From positions 1-64,000 of the forward strand of contig JAFXLG010000036.1 of the NCBI GenBank assembly GCA_017531305.1: a stretch of DNA of 64,000 nt. The letters are read 5' to 3'. The notes below the pieces were generated by a model, which saw only the letters and a program-made list of their open reading frames with translations, ran no database searches and was not told where the DNA came from. The translations under genes and the position numbers were made by a program. Below, piece after piece: positions 16,188 to 25,425 of this stretch (positions are counted from its first letter, which is position 1; each line of letters opens with the position of its first letter). Source of the DNA: Alistipes sp. (lineage in GTDB: Bacteria > Bacteroidota > Bacteroidia > Bacteroidales > Rikenellaceae).

Positions 16188-16715
16188 ATGCAAAGGCTTT
16201 TTCTCTTCCCCACGCAAGAGGAGGCTCAGACTCTGCAAAGACTCTCACCCCAAAGCCCATGCCGCATAATCGGTGTGGGCATGGCTCAGGCTGCGGCAGG
16301 CGCGGCTCGAGCCATCGTGGAGTGTGGGGCGCAGAGTGTGGTCTTGTGCGGTGTGGCGGGAGCTATGAGTGAGCAGTTGCTGCTTGGGCAGGTCGTGGAG
16401 GTTGTGGAGGATCGTGTGGCGGGTTTGCCAGAGCGATTTTCTCATGTTTATAGCTCCGAGCCCCAAACCAACTATCAGGCAGTGGCTTCGCTTACGGTGA
16501 GCCATACGGAAGATGGTTATCTGTATAGCGATACTGCTCCAGCATATCCACTTATCGAGCAGATGGAAGGTGCTGCTGTATGTGCCGTTGCCGAGCAGTT
16601 GGGTGTGGAGTTTTTGCACCTTAGAGCTATCTCCAATCGTGTGGGCGATCCTTTCCCGAAGTGGGAACTCAGTCGGGCGTGCGAGGCTTTGGCTGAGGCG
16701 TTATCCAAATTATAA
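16188..16715 (+). CDS. mqnB: Futalosine hydrolase
   Basis: Nucleosidase of the futalosine pathway of menaquinone synthesis that releases hypoxanthine from futalosine to give dehypoxanthine futalosine. The 175-residue sequence is of the MTA/SAH nucleosidase fold. It shows GVGMAQAAAGAARAI, VVLCGVAGAM, the substrate-binding EGAAVCAVAEQLGVEFLHLR and the characteristic end ISNRVGDPFPKW. At 175 residues it is shorter than many homologues (about 200-220), but all core strands are recognisable. The presence of mqnD 2.7 kb downstream strongly supports the call. Confidence 0.88.
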   Translation: MQRLFLFPTQEEAQTLQRLSPQSPCRIIGVGMAQAAAGAARAIVECGAQSVVLCGVAGAMSEQLLLGQVVEVVEDRVAGLPERFSHVYSSEPQTNYQAVASLTVSHTEDGYLYSDTAPAYPLIEQMEGAAVCAVAEQLGVEFLHLRAISNRVGDPFPKWELSRACEALAEALSKL

Positions 16716-16740
16716 ATTTGCTACCTAAAATCCTAACCCT

Positions 16741-19437
16741 ATGAGAAATCATAAATTCTTTTCCTTTGCACTGCTTGTCGCACTCTGTTGCTCGATCTTG
16801 GGCGTTGAGGCGCGTGAGCAGAGTTCAATCCGTGCGGTAGATCTGCGTTGCGAATATGCCGCTGACCCCATTATAGATATTGCTGCGCCACGCCTAATGT
16901 GGATTAACGAGAATCTGGCTCAGGCACGCGGCGTTGCCCAAACGGCATATCGTGTGAGGGTAGCCACCTCGCCCGATGGGTTCGATAATCCTGTTTGGGA
17001 TAGTGGTAAGGTGCTATCTGCGGAATCGGCATTTGTCGAGTATAAAGGCTCAAAACTCCTCTCGCGTACATCTTATTGGTGGCAGGTGATGGTTTGGGAT
17101 GAGAAGGGTAGAGCTTCCGAGTGGTCCGATGCAGCACATTGGCATATGGGCATACTTTCTGCAGATGAGTGGAAAGGTAAGTGGATCGGTGCGCCATGGC
17201 AGGGTGAGGACTCTTACGATGTGATGGGTAGCAAGGATTTTGTCCCTGCTCCGCTTTTGCGTAAGGAGTTCAAGGTGATGAAGCCCATCAAGGAGGCTCG
17301 CTACTACGGTACAGGCTTGGGCTATCATGAACTCTATATCAATGGTCAGCGTGTGGGAGAGGATTATCTCTCGCCTAATCAGACCAATTATGACCGCCGC
17401 CCCAATCTGGTAAATCGCGGTATCGTGGTTGCCGATCCGTTTGAGGAATATACCGTCATGTACCTCTCGCACGATCTGAAGTCTCTGCTTGCGGAGGGCG
17501 AGAATGCTATTGGCGTCATTCTGGGTAACGGTTTTTACGATATCACCACCCATTGGGTGCAGGGTTATGGTACACCTCGATTCATAGGTCAGATCGAGAT
17601 CCTCTATGAGGATGGCACAACACAGATTATCTCTTCGGATGAGTCGTGGAGTGTGGAGCGTAGTGCCATTGTGAGCGACCAGATATATTATGGTGAACAT
17701 TACGATGCCCGCCTTGAGCATGAGGGTTGGTCTACTGCTGCCTATGATGATTCGGCATGGGTGAAGGCTACAGAGAAACGCGCCCCATGTGGTAAGCTGA
17801 TCCCACAGAATGGTCCTGCCGATCGTATCACAGAGCGATTTGCTCCCGTAGAGTTTGAGAAGCGCGAAGACGGCATCTATAAAATAAAATTCCCTGTCGA
17901 GGTGTCGGGTTGGGTGGCTCTGAAGAATATCAAGGCTGAGCGCGGTCAGAAGGTCGATATCAAGTACCTTAGTGAGTCCCCGGGTAACGGAGGCAATAGC
18001 TATATCGCCAAGGGTACGGGCAACGAGTCATATCATGCGCGTTTTACATGGTTCGTATTCTCGGAGGTGGAGATCTCAGGTATCGACAATTTGTCAGCCG
18101 AGCAGGTTGAGGCACACGCCGTAAATACAGATGTGAAGCCTGCGGGTAAGTTCGAGACCTCTAATGAGTTGATAAACAAGATAAACGAGATATGGCAGCG
18201 CAGTCAGTTGGATAATATGCATGGCTCTATCGCCAGCGACTGCCCTCATCGTGAGCGTTCGGCTTATACGGGTGATGGTCAGGTGGCTTGCGTTACGGTG
18301 ATGCATAATTTCGCTACGCAGACATTCTATAATAAGTGGATCCGCGATATCCGCGGTGCGCAGACTCAGGATGGTTATGTCCCCAACGGTGCGCCATGGC
18401 AACCAGGGTGTGGCGGTGGTGTAGGCTGGGGAGCCGCTATCGAGATCATGCCGTGGGAGTTCTATCGTCACTATGGTGATCGCCGTATGCTGGAGCAGAA
18501 CTTCGATGCCATGTGCCGTCACGTGCGTTGGATGACTACGTGGATCAACGAGCAGGGCTTGATGCACGCCCGAGATCCTCAGCAGTGGAAGAATCTAGGC
18601 GATTGGTTGCCTCCACGTCAGTTGCCACGTGCCGAGTTGGTGCATACCTTCTTCTTGGTGCATTGTGCCGATATCGTTGTTCGTACGGCTCATACTCTGG
18701 GGCTCAACGAGCAGGCTAAGGAGTTCGCTGCAATTCGCGATAAGGCTGCGGAGGCATTCCATCGTGAGCTCTACGATCCTACCACAGGCTCTTATGGCAA
18801 GTATGGCAGCAATGTCTTGGCTCTGAAGATCGGAGTGCCCGAGGAGCGTAAGGCTAAGGTTGTGCAGGCGTTGAAGGATAACATTGCCGAGGTGAACGAC
18901 CATCTCGATACGGGTATTGTGGGTACTCGCTATTTGTTCGAGATTTTGGTGGAGAATGGCATGAAAGATTTGGCTTATAAGATCATCAACCAGCGCGACT
19001 TCCCATCTTTCGGCTGGTGGATCGAGCAAGGCGCAACCACCACTTGGGAGAATTGGGATGGTCGCGATTCGCGCAATCACCCAATGTTTGGTGGCGGTAT
19101 CGGCTGGTTCTATCGTGATTTGGCAGGCTTGGAAGCGGTGGATGCGGGTTATCGCTCGTTTGAGGTGCGTCCTGTTCTGCCCGAAGGCTTGGATTGGGTA
19201 CATTATGAGCATGATACAGCCTATGGTACTATCGACATCAAGTGGCAGCGCGAGGCAGACGACTTTACCCTCTCGTGCGTGGTGCCTGTAGGCTCTACTG
19301 CTACCATTTGGGTGCCTTTCAGCGGAGCTGAGCCAAAGGTTCGGTTGGATGAGAATATGATCTGCAAGGGCGTGCGTGACGGCTATGCACTCTATAAAGT
19401 CAAGTCGGGTAGCTATACCTTCACTTCAAAACTCTGA
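16741..19437 (+). CDS. Exported alpha-L-rhamnosidase (GH78)
   Basis: Periplasmic or surface enzyme that hydrolyses terminal alpha-L-rhamnose from plant glycans or glycosides. It is 898 residues with a signal peptide (MRNHKFFSFALLVALCCSILGVEA). An N-terminal fibronectin/beta-sandwich region (about 30-140) and the GH78 N-terminal domains precede the (alpha/alpha)6 barrel. The barrel carries the acid signature DCPHRERSAYTGDGQVA and GATTTWENWDG, and a C-terminal beta domain follows (about 790-898). It lies 25 bp after mqnB and 5 bp before mqnD, an unusual place for a CAZyme. No SusC/SusD pair is next to it. Confidence 0.92.
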   Translation: MRNHKFFSFALLVALCCSILGVEAREQSSIRAVDLRCEYAADPIIDIAAPRLMWINENLAQARGVAQTAYRVRVATSPDGFDNPVWDSGKVLSAESAFVEYKGSKLLSRTSYWWQVMVWDEKGRASEWSDAAHWHMGILSADEWKGKWIGAPWQGEDSYDVMGSKDFVPAPLLRKEFKVMKPIKEARYYGTGLGYHELYINGQRVGEDYLSPNQTNYDRRPNLVNRGIVVADPFEEYTVMYLSHDLKSLLAEGENAIGVILGNGFYDITTHWVQGYGTPRFIGQIEILYEDGTTQIISSDESWSVERSAIVSDQIYYGEHYDARLEHEGWSTAAYDDSAWVKATEKRAPCGKLIPQNGPADRITERFAPVEFEKREDGIYKIKFPVEVSGWVALKNIKAERGQKVDIKYLSESPGNGGNSYIAKGTGNESYHARFTWFVFSEVEISGIDNLSAEQVEAHAVNTDVKPAGKFETSNELINKINEIWQRSQLDNMHGSIASDCPHRERSAYTGDGQVACVTVMHNFATQTFYNKWIRDIRGAQTQDGYVPNGAPWQPGCGGGVGWGAAIEIMPWEFYRHYGDRRMLEQNFDAMCRHVRWMTTWINEQGLMHARDPQQWKNLGDWLPPRQLPRAELVHTFFLVHCADIVVRTAHTLGLNEQAKEFAAIRDKAAEAFHRELYDPTTGSYGKYGSNVLALKIGVPEERKAKVVQALKDNIAEVNDHLDTGIVGTRYLFEILVENGMKDLAYKIINQRDFPSFGWWIEQGATTTWENWDGRDSRNHPMFGGGIGWFYRDLAGLEAVDAGYRSFEVRPVLPEGLDWVHYEHDTAYGTIDIKWQREADDFTLSCVVPVGSTATIWVPFSGAEPKVRLDENMICKGVRDGYALYKVKSGSYTFTSKL

Positions 19438-19442
19438 TTACA

Positions 19443-20219
19443 ATGAAGGAACTGAAACTCTCCATATCGCCATGCCCCAACGACACCTTTATGTTCCATG
19501 CCATGCTTCATGGCTTGGTCGATACCGAGGAGCTGAGCTTCAAGGTGGAGTATCACGATATCGAGGAACTCAACGCTGGAGTGCTTGGTTGCGGGGCAGA
19601 TGTCAGCAAGATAAGTTGTGCCGTTCTGCCAGCCATCCAGAAGAATTATCTGCTGCTCGATAGCGGTGCTGCTTTGGGGCGAGGTAACGGACCTCTGCTG
19701 GTGCGCCGCAAGGGTGAGTGTGGCAGGCTGAAGCATATCCTTGTCCCAGGTGAGCATACCACCGCTAATGCTTTGATCGGTAGGCTCTTTCCTCAGATCG
19801 AAGCGCGCGAGCCACGCCTCTTTTCCGCGATTGCCGAGGCTGTAGAGCAGGGCGCAGCCGATGGAGGAGTGCTTATCCACGAGGGCAGGTTTGTCTATCA
19901 GCGGCGTAATCTGGAGCTGGTGGCGGATCTTGGTTTGGAGTGGGAGCGCACGACTAAGTTGCCATTGCCATTGGGTGGAATCGTCATACGGCGTGAGCTG
20001 GAGGCACTTCGCCCTCAGGTGGAGCGAATCCTCAGACGCAGCATAGAGTATGCCTTCGAGCATCCTATGTCATCGCGCCTATACGTCAAGGCTCATGCTC
20101 AGGAGTTGGAAGATGATGTGATTGATAAGCATATCGCGCTTTTTGTCAACGACTTCTCGCTTTCGCTTGGCGCAGAAGGACGCCGAGCCGTGGAGTTGCT
20201 CACAGGTGTAGAGATATAA
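19443..20219 (+). CDS. mqnD: 1,4-dihydroxy-6-naphthoate synthase
   Basis: Converts cyclic dehypoxanthine futalosine to 1,4-dihydroxy-6-naphthoate in the futalosine menaquinone pathway. The 258-residue protein has a periplasmic-binding-protein-like fold. The N-terminus KLSISPCPNDTFMFHAML is typical of MqnD, as are DVSKISCAVLPAI and the late ADGGVLIHEGRF, which carries the catalytic His. It starts 5 bp after the GH78 stop, so it is co-transcribed with it. A strong terminator follows. MqnA, MqnC and MqnE are not in this window. Confidence 0.93.
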   Translation: MKELKLSISPCPNDTFMFHAMLHGLVDTEELSFKVEYHDIEELNAGVLGCGADVSKISCAVLPAIQKNYLLLDSGAALGRGNGPLLVRRKGECGRLKHILVPGEHTTANALIGRLFPQIEAREPRLFSAIAEAVEQGAADGGVLIHEGRFVYQRRNLELVADLGLEWERTTKLPLPLGGIVIRRELEALRPQVERILRRSIEYAFEHPMSSRLYVKAHAQELEDDVIDKHIALFVNDFSLSLGAEGRRAVELLTGVEI

Positions 20220-20251
20220 AAATTCCTCTTGCTATACAACTTCAAAACAAA

Positions 20252-20294
20252 ATGAGCCTGTCTAACAAATTGTGGACAGGCTCATTGTATTTTT
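20252..20294. terminator. Bidirectional terminator between mqnD and the GH51 gene
   Basis: An 11-bp perfect stem, ATGAGCCTGTC (20252-20262) / GACAGGCTCAT (20275-20285), has an A-rich left flank and TTGTATTTTT on the right. Confidence 0.9.
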
Positions 20295-20304
20295 AATCAG
20301 TCGT

Positions 20305-22878
20305 TTACTTTCGTTTCACTCTTATTGTTGAGAATGAGTATGCGGGCATGGTGTAGTCAAACTCCTTGCCGACCTCTATCTGACTCTGCTGTGGGGTGGC
20401 GTTGCGCTCTGCGGGCGAGCCACTGAGCAGTGTGCAAGTAGCCTCATTTTGCAGCTCGGGGCAATTATCCATCACCACTCGTGTAGATACCTCAGTAGGC
20501 AGCAGATTCACCATCTTGATGATTATGTCGCCACTCTCCGAGTCGCTGACCACCGATGTGGCAATGCGTTTGCGTACATCCTCGCGGCGACTCTCAACTC
20601 GAAGCGAAGAGTCGATATAGCTGTCGCCACTATTGTTGCCAAAGATCTTCTGTGTGTAATACCCAGGGGTGAGGTCCACGCGCGAAGAGTTGAAGTAGAT
20701 CATATCGGGATTCCAATTTGTAGCCTCATAGCGTGCCAGAAGCGGTGCGTAAGAGGTCATACGCACGATGTCAGCGTTGCGCTCCACGTTTATAAGGTGT
20801 AGAGCCTCGCAGAGTGCTGTCTCGATGTTGTTCTGACGTCCTGCCAAGTGGCAAGCATACTCGCCCAGATAAACCTGTGAGGCGTTACGATCGTAGTGGT
20901 CGTAGTAGTCTTGGTTGTGGATAAACCAACCGGGCGAAACGTAGTAGTGTTCATCGACCATTGGCACCTGCTTCTGCTTTGCCAATTTCCATCCCCACTC
21001 ATAATCCGATCCCTCGTAGAATGGTCCTACCGTACCGCAGATGGTAATTTCGGGATGTTTCTCTCTGACGGCATCGTAAATCATGTTGAAACGCTCGGTG
21101 AAGACCTCCGAAATCAGATCCTCGTTGCCGATGCCGATATATTTCAGATTAAATGGCTCTGGATGTCCCGCCTCGGCACGCAACTTACCCCACTTGGTGC
21201 TCTTGTCGCCGTTTGCCCACTCGATCAGATCGAATATATCCTGAATATACTCATCCATATGCTCCATATCCACTCCTCCTTGCTGTCCATGACCGTGACG
21301 CCAAGAATTTTGGCAAGGCACAGCGGCTGGTATTACAGGCAGAGGCTCGGCTCCGATATCCTCGCAGAAGAGGAAATATTCGTAATAGCCTAAACCCAAA
21401 GTCTGATGATAATTCCAGATGTTGGGCATATGCTTGCGCTCCTCTAACTTGCCGATGGTGCGCTTCCACAGATACATATTATCCAATCCGTTGCCATGTG
21501 CCACGCAACCACCGGGGAAGCGGACAAACTTTGGCTTTAGGTCGGCTATCGCCTGCGCCAGATCGGCACGCAGACCGTTGCGTCTTTGCTTGAATGTGTT
21601 GTGCGGGAAGAGCGAAATCATATCCATATGTACCTCTCCCTCGCCAAGAGGCGTAATCAAGAGTCGTCCGCGTTCGCACGACTTCTCCGCTTTGAGTGTA
21701 TATTCGCTCTGTCGCCATGCCGAGGAACTGATTGTTACGCTCTTCGATGCTACGATCTGCCCATTCTCATCCACGAGCGAGAATTTCACTCGGCTCGATT
21801 TTGAAGATGGCGATGCCTTGCGCGAGAAGAAATTTAGGTGGTAACTCTCGCCCTGCGTGAGCTTTATGCCGAAGTATCCGTCATTTTCTAACGTAGCACC
21901 AGCGTGAGTGGTGCCGAGAGCGAGATAATGGCTGTTGTTGGCATGTATAGGATTCTCCTGCAGAACCTTGATTGTAGAGCCTTCGCCCTTAAGTTCCCAT
22001 GCCGTGAGCGAGTGCCAAGAGCCATGATCCAATGCCGAGTATTCGAAATCTCGATTCTCAATTAGTTCGCCATAAAGACCGCCATCGGCACCGTAGCTGA
22101 TATCTTCGAAGAAGATTCCGATCAACTCGTTGCTTATCTGCTTGTGCTGAGAGCCATCTATCCGTAGCTGGCTCTTTACGGGTTTCAGGTCGGCAAAGCG
22201 TACAGGATCCTGCCCCATATGCTCGTCCAGCTTAACCTGTCGGTTTCTTAGAAAATCATCGCGCTTAATGAGTTTGTCGATCTGCTCCCACTCCACAATG
22301 TGGATCTGTCCTTGCAACTCTCTGCCGTCCAATTTTATACTCTTAAATTCAGGTGAGAGGCAAGACTCTCGTGTTTTTTCAGACTCGTTTGTCGAAACAT
22401 TTGCCTTATGCCAAGTGCGGAAGTCGGTGGTGTAGTAGGCAAAAATCTCATTCTGCAACGTAGAGTACATTACAACCCAACCATTACCATCACCGCCGCT
22501 GATCAGAACGGGGCGGCGGCAACTGCTACCCTCGACATAGGGGTAGTCCTGAGGTTTCCAATTGATCAGATCGGGGCTTTCGGTGTAGGCGAATTGGGCG
22601 TTATCCTCTCTGGGTGAGAATACACAACGCCACATTCGCTTCTCATCACGCACCAAGTGAAGGCTTGTCATCTTCTTCTCTGCGCCCCATGTGCCGAAGT
22701 CGCTGTCGAAGAATGTGCGCCCATTACCTATCGAGCTCCACTTCACGCCATCGGAGCTGAAGGCAAATGCCAATCCTCGCCCATTGATGTAGGAGAAGAG
22801 ATACCCTTTGTCGGGTTTGTTGGCATAGAGTGTCAGTGTTGAAGCGATGCTCAAAATGAGCAATAAAAATCTTTTCAT
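20305..22878 (-). CDS. GH51 alpha-L-arabinofuranosidase with an N-terminal beta-propeller-like domain
   Basis: Exported enzyme that removes arabinofuranose from plant glycans. It is 857 residues with a signal peptide (MKRFLLLILSIASTLTLYA). Residues 25 to about 190 look like a partial GH43/GH32-type propeller (SSDGVKWSSIGNG, TESPDLINWKPQDYPYVEG, DFRTWHKANVS). The GH51 module begins about residue 240 (ELIGIFFEDISYGADGGLYG). A carbohydrate-binding-like segment covers about 290-420. The acid/base Glu is in IGIGNEDL and the nucleophile Glu in QVYLGEYACHLAG. A C-terminal beta-sandwich ends the protein. The CYTH gene lies 43 bp upstream on the same strand. Confidence 0.9.
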   Translation of the reverse strand: MKRFLLLILSIASTLTLYANKPDKGYLFSYINGRGLAFAFSSDGVKWSSIGNGRTFFDSDFGTWGAEKKMTSLHLVRDEKRMWRCVFSPREDNAQFAYTESPDLINWKPQDYPYVEGSSCRRPVLISGGDGNGWVVMYSTLQNEIFAYYTTDFRTWHKANVSTNESEKTRESCLSPEFKSIKLDGRELQGQIHIVEWEQIDKLIKRDDFLRNRQVKLDEHMGQDPVRFADLKPVKSQLRIDGSQHKQISNELIGIFFEDISYGADGGLYGELIENRDFEYSALDHGSWHSLTAWELKGEGSTIKVLQENPIHANNSHYLALGTTHAGATLENDGYFGIKLTQGESYHLNFFSRKASPSSKSSRVKFSLVDENGQIVASKSVTISSSAWRQSEYTLKAEKSCERGRLLITPLGEGEVHMDMISLFPHNTFKQRRNGLRADLAQAIADLKPKFVRFPGGCVAHGNGLDNMYLWKRTIGKLEERKHMPNIWNYHQTLGLGYYEYFLFCEDIGAEPLPVIPAAVPCQNSWRHGHGQQGGVDMEHMDEYIQDIFDLIEWANGDKSTKWGKLRAEAGHPEPFNLKYIGIGNEDLISEVFTERFNMIYDAVREKHPEITICGTVGPFYEGSDYEWGWKLAKQKQVPMVDEHYYVSPGWFIHNQDYYDHYDRNASQVYLGEYACHLAGRQNNIETALCEALHLINVERNADIVRMTSYAPLLARYEATNWNPDMIYFNSSRVDLTPGYYTQKIFGNNSGDSYIDSSLRVESRREDVRKRIATSVVSDSESGDIIIKMVNLLPTEVSTRVVMDNCPELQNEATCTLLSGSPAERNATPQQSQIEVGKEFDYTMPAYSFSTIRVKRK

Positions 22879-22905
22879 CTGTATCTTTTTTCAGGTTAGT
22901 ATTCT

Positions 22906-22935
22906 CTTATTTCTCTTGCCTCTATTTCTCTTGCC
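22906..22935. repeat. 15-bp tandem duplication at the end of the CYTH gene
   Basis: Two adjacent copies of (C/T)(T/C)TATTTCTCTTGCC differ only in the first two bases. On the minus strand the first copy encodes the last residues and stop of the CYTH protein, and the second lies directly after the stop. Confidence 0.7.
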
Positions 22936-23392
22936 ACTCGGAGTAGGGGTGGCGCAGCAGTTGTGAGTTATAGTAACGTTTGTCGCCCGTAACCTCCTCA
23001 CCCAACCATTCGGGGCGTGGGAACTTCTCGTTGATACTGTCGAGCTCCACCTCGGCTACCGTCAAACCCTCGTTTGCGCCGTAGAACTCATCCACCTCAA
23101 ATGTATGCTTGCCCACGTTTACAAGATAGCGGCGTTTAGAGATATGCCCTCGACTAAACGAGAGCAACTGTCGAGCCTCCTGCACGGGTATCTCATATTC
23201 CCATTCGCTGCGCGAGATACCGTTGTCGGAGCGACCTTTTATGGTGAGAAATCCCTGCTCATCGCGTGTGCGTATGCGCAATGTCAGATCCTCGGATTTG
23301 GCAATGTAACCCTGCTCGATGTACGAAGATGAGCTTGCCAGAGCCTTGTATTCTCCACGCACGAGGAATTTACGTTCAATCTCTTGTTTCAT
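22922..23392 (-). CDS. CYTH-domain protein (triphosphate tunnel metalloenzyme)
   Basis: Cytoplasmic enzyme of the CYTH fold that acts on triphosphates such as inorganic tripolyphosphate. It is 156 residues long. The signature EIERKFLV (ExExK) is at residues 3-10. Repeated acidic/basic strands follow: YIAKSEDLTLRIRTRDEQGFLTIKGR and EWEYEIPV. The start is MKQEIERKFLV at 23392, because upstream in-frame codons do not encode family sequence and would overlap the divergent promoter. Its physiological substrate is unknown. Confidence 0.88.
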   Translation of the reverse strand: MKQEIERKFLVRGEYKALASSSSYIEQGYIAKSEDLTLRIRTRDEQGFLTIKGRSDNGISRSEWEYEIPVQEARQLLSFSRGHISKRRYLVNVGKHTFEVDEFYGANEGLTVAEVELDSINEKFPRPEWLGEEVTGDKRYYNSQLLRHPYSEWQEK

Positions 23393-23427
23393 TTTGCGTA
23401 TGGTTTTCTGCAAATTTACTATATTTG
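23393..23427 (+). promoter_or_regulatory. Putative promoter of the GH76 gene
   Basis: TTTG (23393-23396) and TATATTTG (23420-23427) are separated by 23 nt, slightly longer than the usual 19-20. The -7 box is perfect and 30 bp before the ATG at 23457. Confidence 0.5.
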
Positions 23428-23456
23428 TCCCAAATAAATTAATAAAAATAAGGATT

Positions 23457-24620
23457 ATGCGTAAAATAGTCTCTTTCGCCATCGCATTGGCATTGGTTAC
23501 ATTGCTCTACTCTTGTGACTCAAGTCAGGGTCATCTGGAGCGTGCTGAGCAGATGCGCCTGAAAATTTATGAACTCTATGATGTTGATCAGACAGCTCTT
23601 TTGTCGGAGAATTATCCTCAGGATGCACCCGATCAGGTGACATACCTTGCCAACGGTCTGCCCGATTTTAAGAATCAATACTCTTTCCTTTGGCCATACT
23701 CTGGCACTCTTTCGATGATGTCGGCACTCTACGAGGCAAATGGTCTGCCTGAGTGTCTGCGTTTTATCGAAAATCAGGTACTCCCAGGTCTGGAGAGCTA
23801 TTTCGATAAGAGCCGCGAGCCTCATGGCTACTCATCCTATATCACCGTAGGTACGTCAGATAGATTCTATGATGACAATATCTGGCTGGCAATCGACTTT
23901 GTCGATCTCTATACCTTAAGTGGCGAAAAACGCTATCTGGAGAAGGCTCAGCAGATCTGGAAGTTTGTTATGAGTGGCTATGACGATAAACTCAATGGCG
24001 GTATCTATTGGTGCGAGCAGAAGAAGGAGTCGAAGAATGCCTGCTCCAATGCGCCAGCGGCAGTTTGCGCCTTGAAGTTGTTTGAGGCTACGGGCGAGCG
24101 AGAGTATCTGGCTATCGCTACCAATCTCTATAAGTGGGTGGTGAGCTGGCTGTATGACGAGAACGAAGGACTCTTTAGCGACAACGTCAGCGTTTTGGAT
24201 TATAAGGTCAATAAAGCCAAGTATTCATACAACACAGGTCAGATGATTCAGGCGGCAGCCATGCTCTATCGCATTTCCAACCAACCACACTTCCTTGAGC
24301 AGGCTCAGTCGTGTGCCGAGTATGCTTATCAGCGATGGTTCAAGGAGTATGATGGTCAGATGATTTTGGAGTCGGGCGATGTGTGGTTCGATGCCGTTTT
24401 GCTCCGTGGTCTGATCGAGTTGTATGAGATAGATGGTGATTCGAAGTATATTGATGCCGTAGATCATACACTTCGCTATGCGTGGAAGCATGGTCGCGAT
24501 GAAAATGGACTCTTTGGTAAGTACCTTTCTCATCAGCAGGAGGGTAAGCCTAAGCGTTGGTTGCTGACTCAGGCTGCCTATGCCGAGATGTCGGCGCGTA
24601 TGGCGTCTCTAAAGCGATAG
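23457..24620 (+). CDS. GH76-family lipoprotein (alpha-1,6-mannanase type)
   Basis: Surface or periplasmic lipoprotein of the GH76 family, whose characterised members cleave alpha-1,6-mannan backbones. The 387-residue product starts at MRKIVSFAIALALVTLLYSC (lipobox LYSC). The (alpha/alpha)6 barrel carries the paired catalytic aspartates in RFYDDNIWLAI around residue 135. Family sequences GGIYWCEQK and KNACSNAPAAVCALKL follow. A longer reading frame upstream is not used because the lipoprotein signal is unambiguous. The adjacent SDR gene starts 4 bp after its stop. Confidence 0.87.
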   Translation: MRKIVSFAIALALVTLLYSCDSSQGHLERAEQMRLKIYELYDVDQTALLSENYPQDAPDQVTYLANGLPDFKNQYSFLWPYSGTLSMMSALYEANGLPECLRFIENQVLPGLESYFDKSREPHGYSSYITVGTSDRFYDDNIWLAIDFVDLYTLSGEKRYLEKAQQIWKFVMSGYDDKLNGGIYWCEQKKESKNACSNAPAAVCALKLFEATGEREYLAIATNLYKWVVSWLYDENEGLFSDNVSVLDYKVNKAKYSYNTGQMIQAAAMLYRISNQPHFLEQAQSCAEYAYQRWFKEYDGQMILESGDVWFDAVLLRGLIELYEIDGDSKYIDAVDHTLRYAWKHGRDENGLFGKYLSHQQEGKPKRWLLTQAAYAEMSARMASLKR

Positions 24621-24624
24621 CGGG

Positions 24625-25413
24625 ATGTACGCCTTGATTACGGGTGGCTCATCGGGCATGGGTGAGGAGTTTGCTCGAGAGTTGGCTGCGCGAGGCTACG
24701 ATATTCTGGTGGTCAGCAATCGGCAAGAGGAAAATAATCGTGTATGTGAGCAACTTACTCGCGGTTTTGGGGTAAAAGCCTTGCCTATCTATTCTGATCT
24801 GACGGCTGCCACCGCTGCCGAGGAGTTGTATGCTCAGGTGCAGAGTTTGGGTGTCGAGGTCGAGGTGCTGGTGAGTAATGCTGGTGTGTTGCTCTTTTCG
24901 CAGATGCAGCGCACCTCTTTGCCCGAGTTGGATCGTATCATCGCTCTGCATTGCACCACTCCCACCAAATTGTGCCGTCTCTTTGCCGAGGATATGGCTC
25001 AGCGAGGGCGTGGCTATATACTTTTGGTAAGCTCCATCACGGCATGGACTCCATTTCCCACAATCTCACATTATGCCTCCACCAAAGCCTACCTGAAGAG
25101 TCTTGGGCAAGCCTTGTGGTATGAGTATCGCGGGCGTGGGGTGGTCGTCACCACGCTTATGCCATCGGCTGTCGATACGCCGTTGTATGATTTGAGTGAT
25201 AAGATGCGCCGCCGCTTGCGCCTTTGTGGTGTGATGATGAGTGCCCAGAGTGTTGTGCGTAAGGCGTTGAAGGCTATGTTTCGTGGTCGGGCGAGATGCC
25301 TGCCAGGAGTGATGACCAAGCTCGAGGCGGGCTTTTGTGCCATCATGCCTCGTTGTCTAATGCTGCTTGTGATGCGTATCCCTGCGGTAAGAAGAATTCT
25401 TGAGCGAGTTTAG
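24625..25413 (+). CDS. Short-chain dehydrogenase/reductase
   Basis: NAD(P)-dependent oxidoreductase of the classical SDR type, 262 residues. The cofactor motif ITGGSSGMGEEFA is at residues 4-16, the NAG motif is in VLVSNAGVL, and the catalytic Ser is in LLVSSITAW. The YxxxK dyad is in HYASTKAYLKS near residue 150. The C-terminus is hydrophobic (IMPRCLMLLVMRIP), suggesting membrane contact. It is separated by 4 bp from the GH76 gene and convergent, by 12 bp, with the response regulator. The substrate is unknown. Confidence 0.87.
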   Translation: MYALITGGSSGMGEEFARELAARGYDILVVSNRQEENNRVCEQLTRGFGVKALPIYSDLTAATAAEELYAQVQSLGVEVEVLVSNAGVLLFSQMQRTSLPELDRIIALHCTTPTKLCRLFAEDMAQRGRGYILLVSSITAWTPFPTISHYASTKAYLKSLGQALWYEYRGRGVVVTTLMPSAVDTPLYDLSDKMRRRLRLCGVMMSAQSVVRKALKAMFRGRARCLPGVMTKLEAGFCAIMPRCLMLLVMRIPAVRRILERV

Positions 25414-25425
25414 CACCTCATAAGT

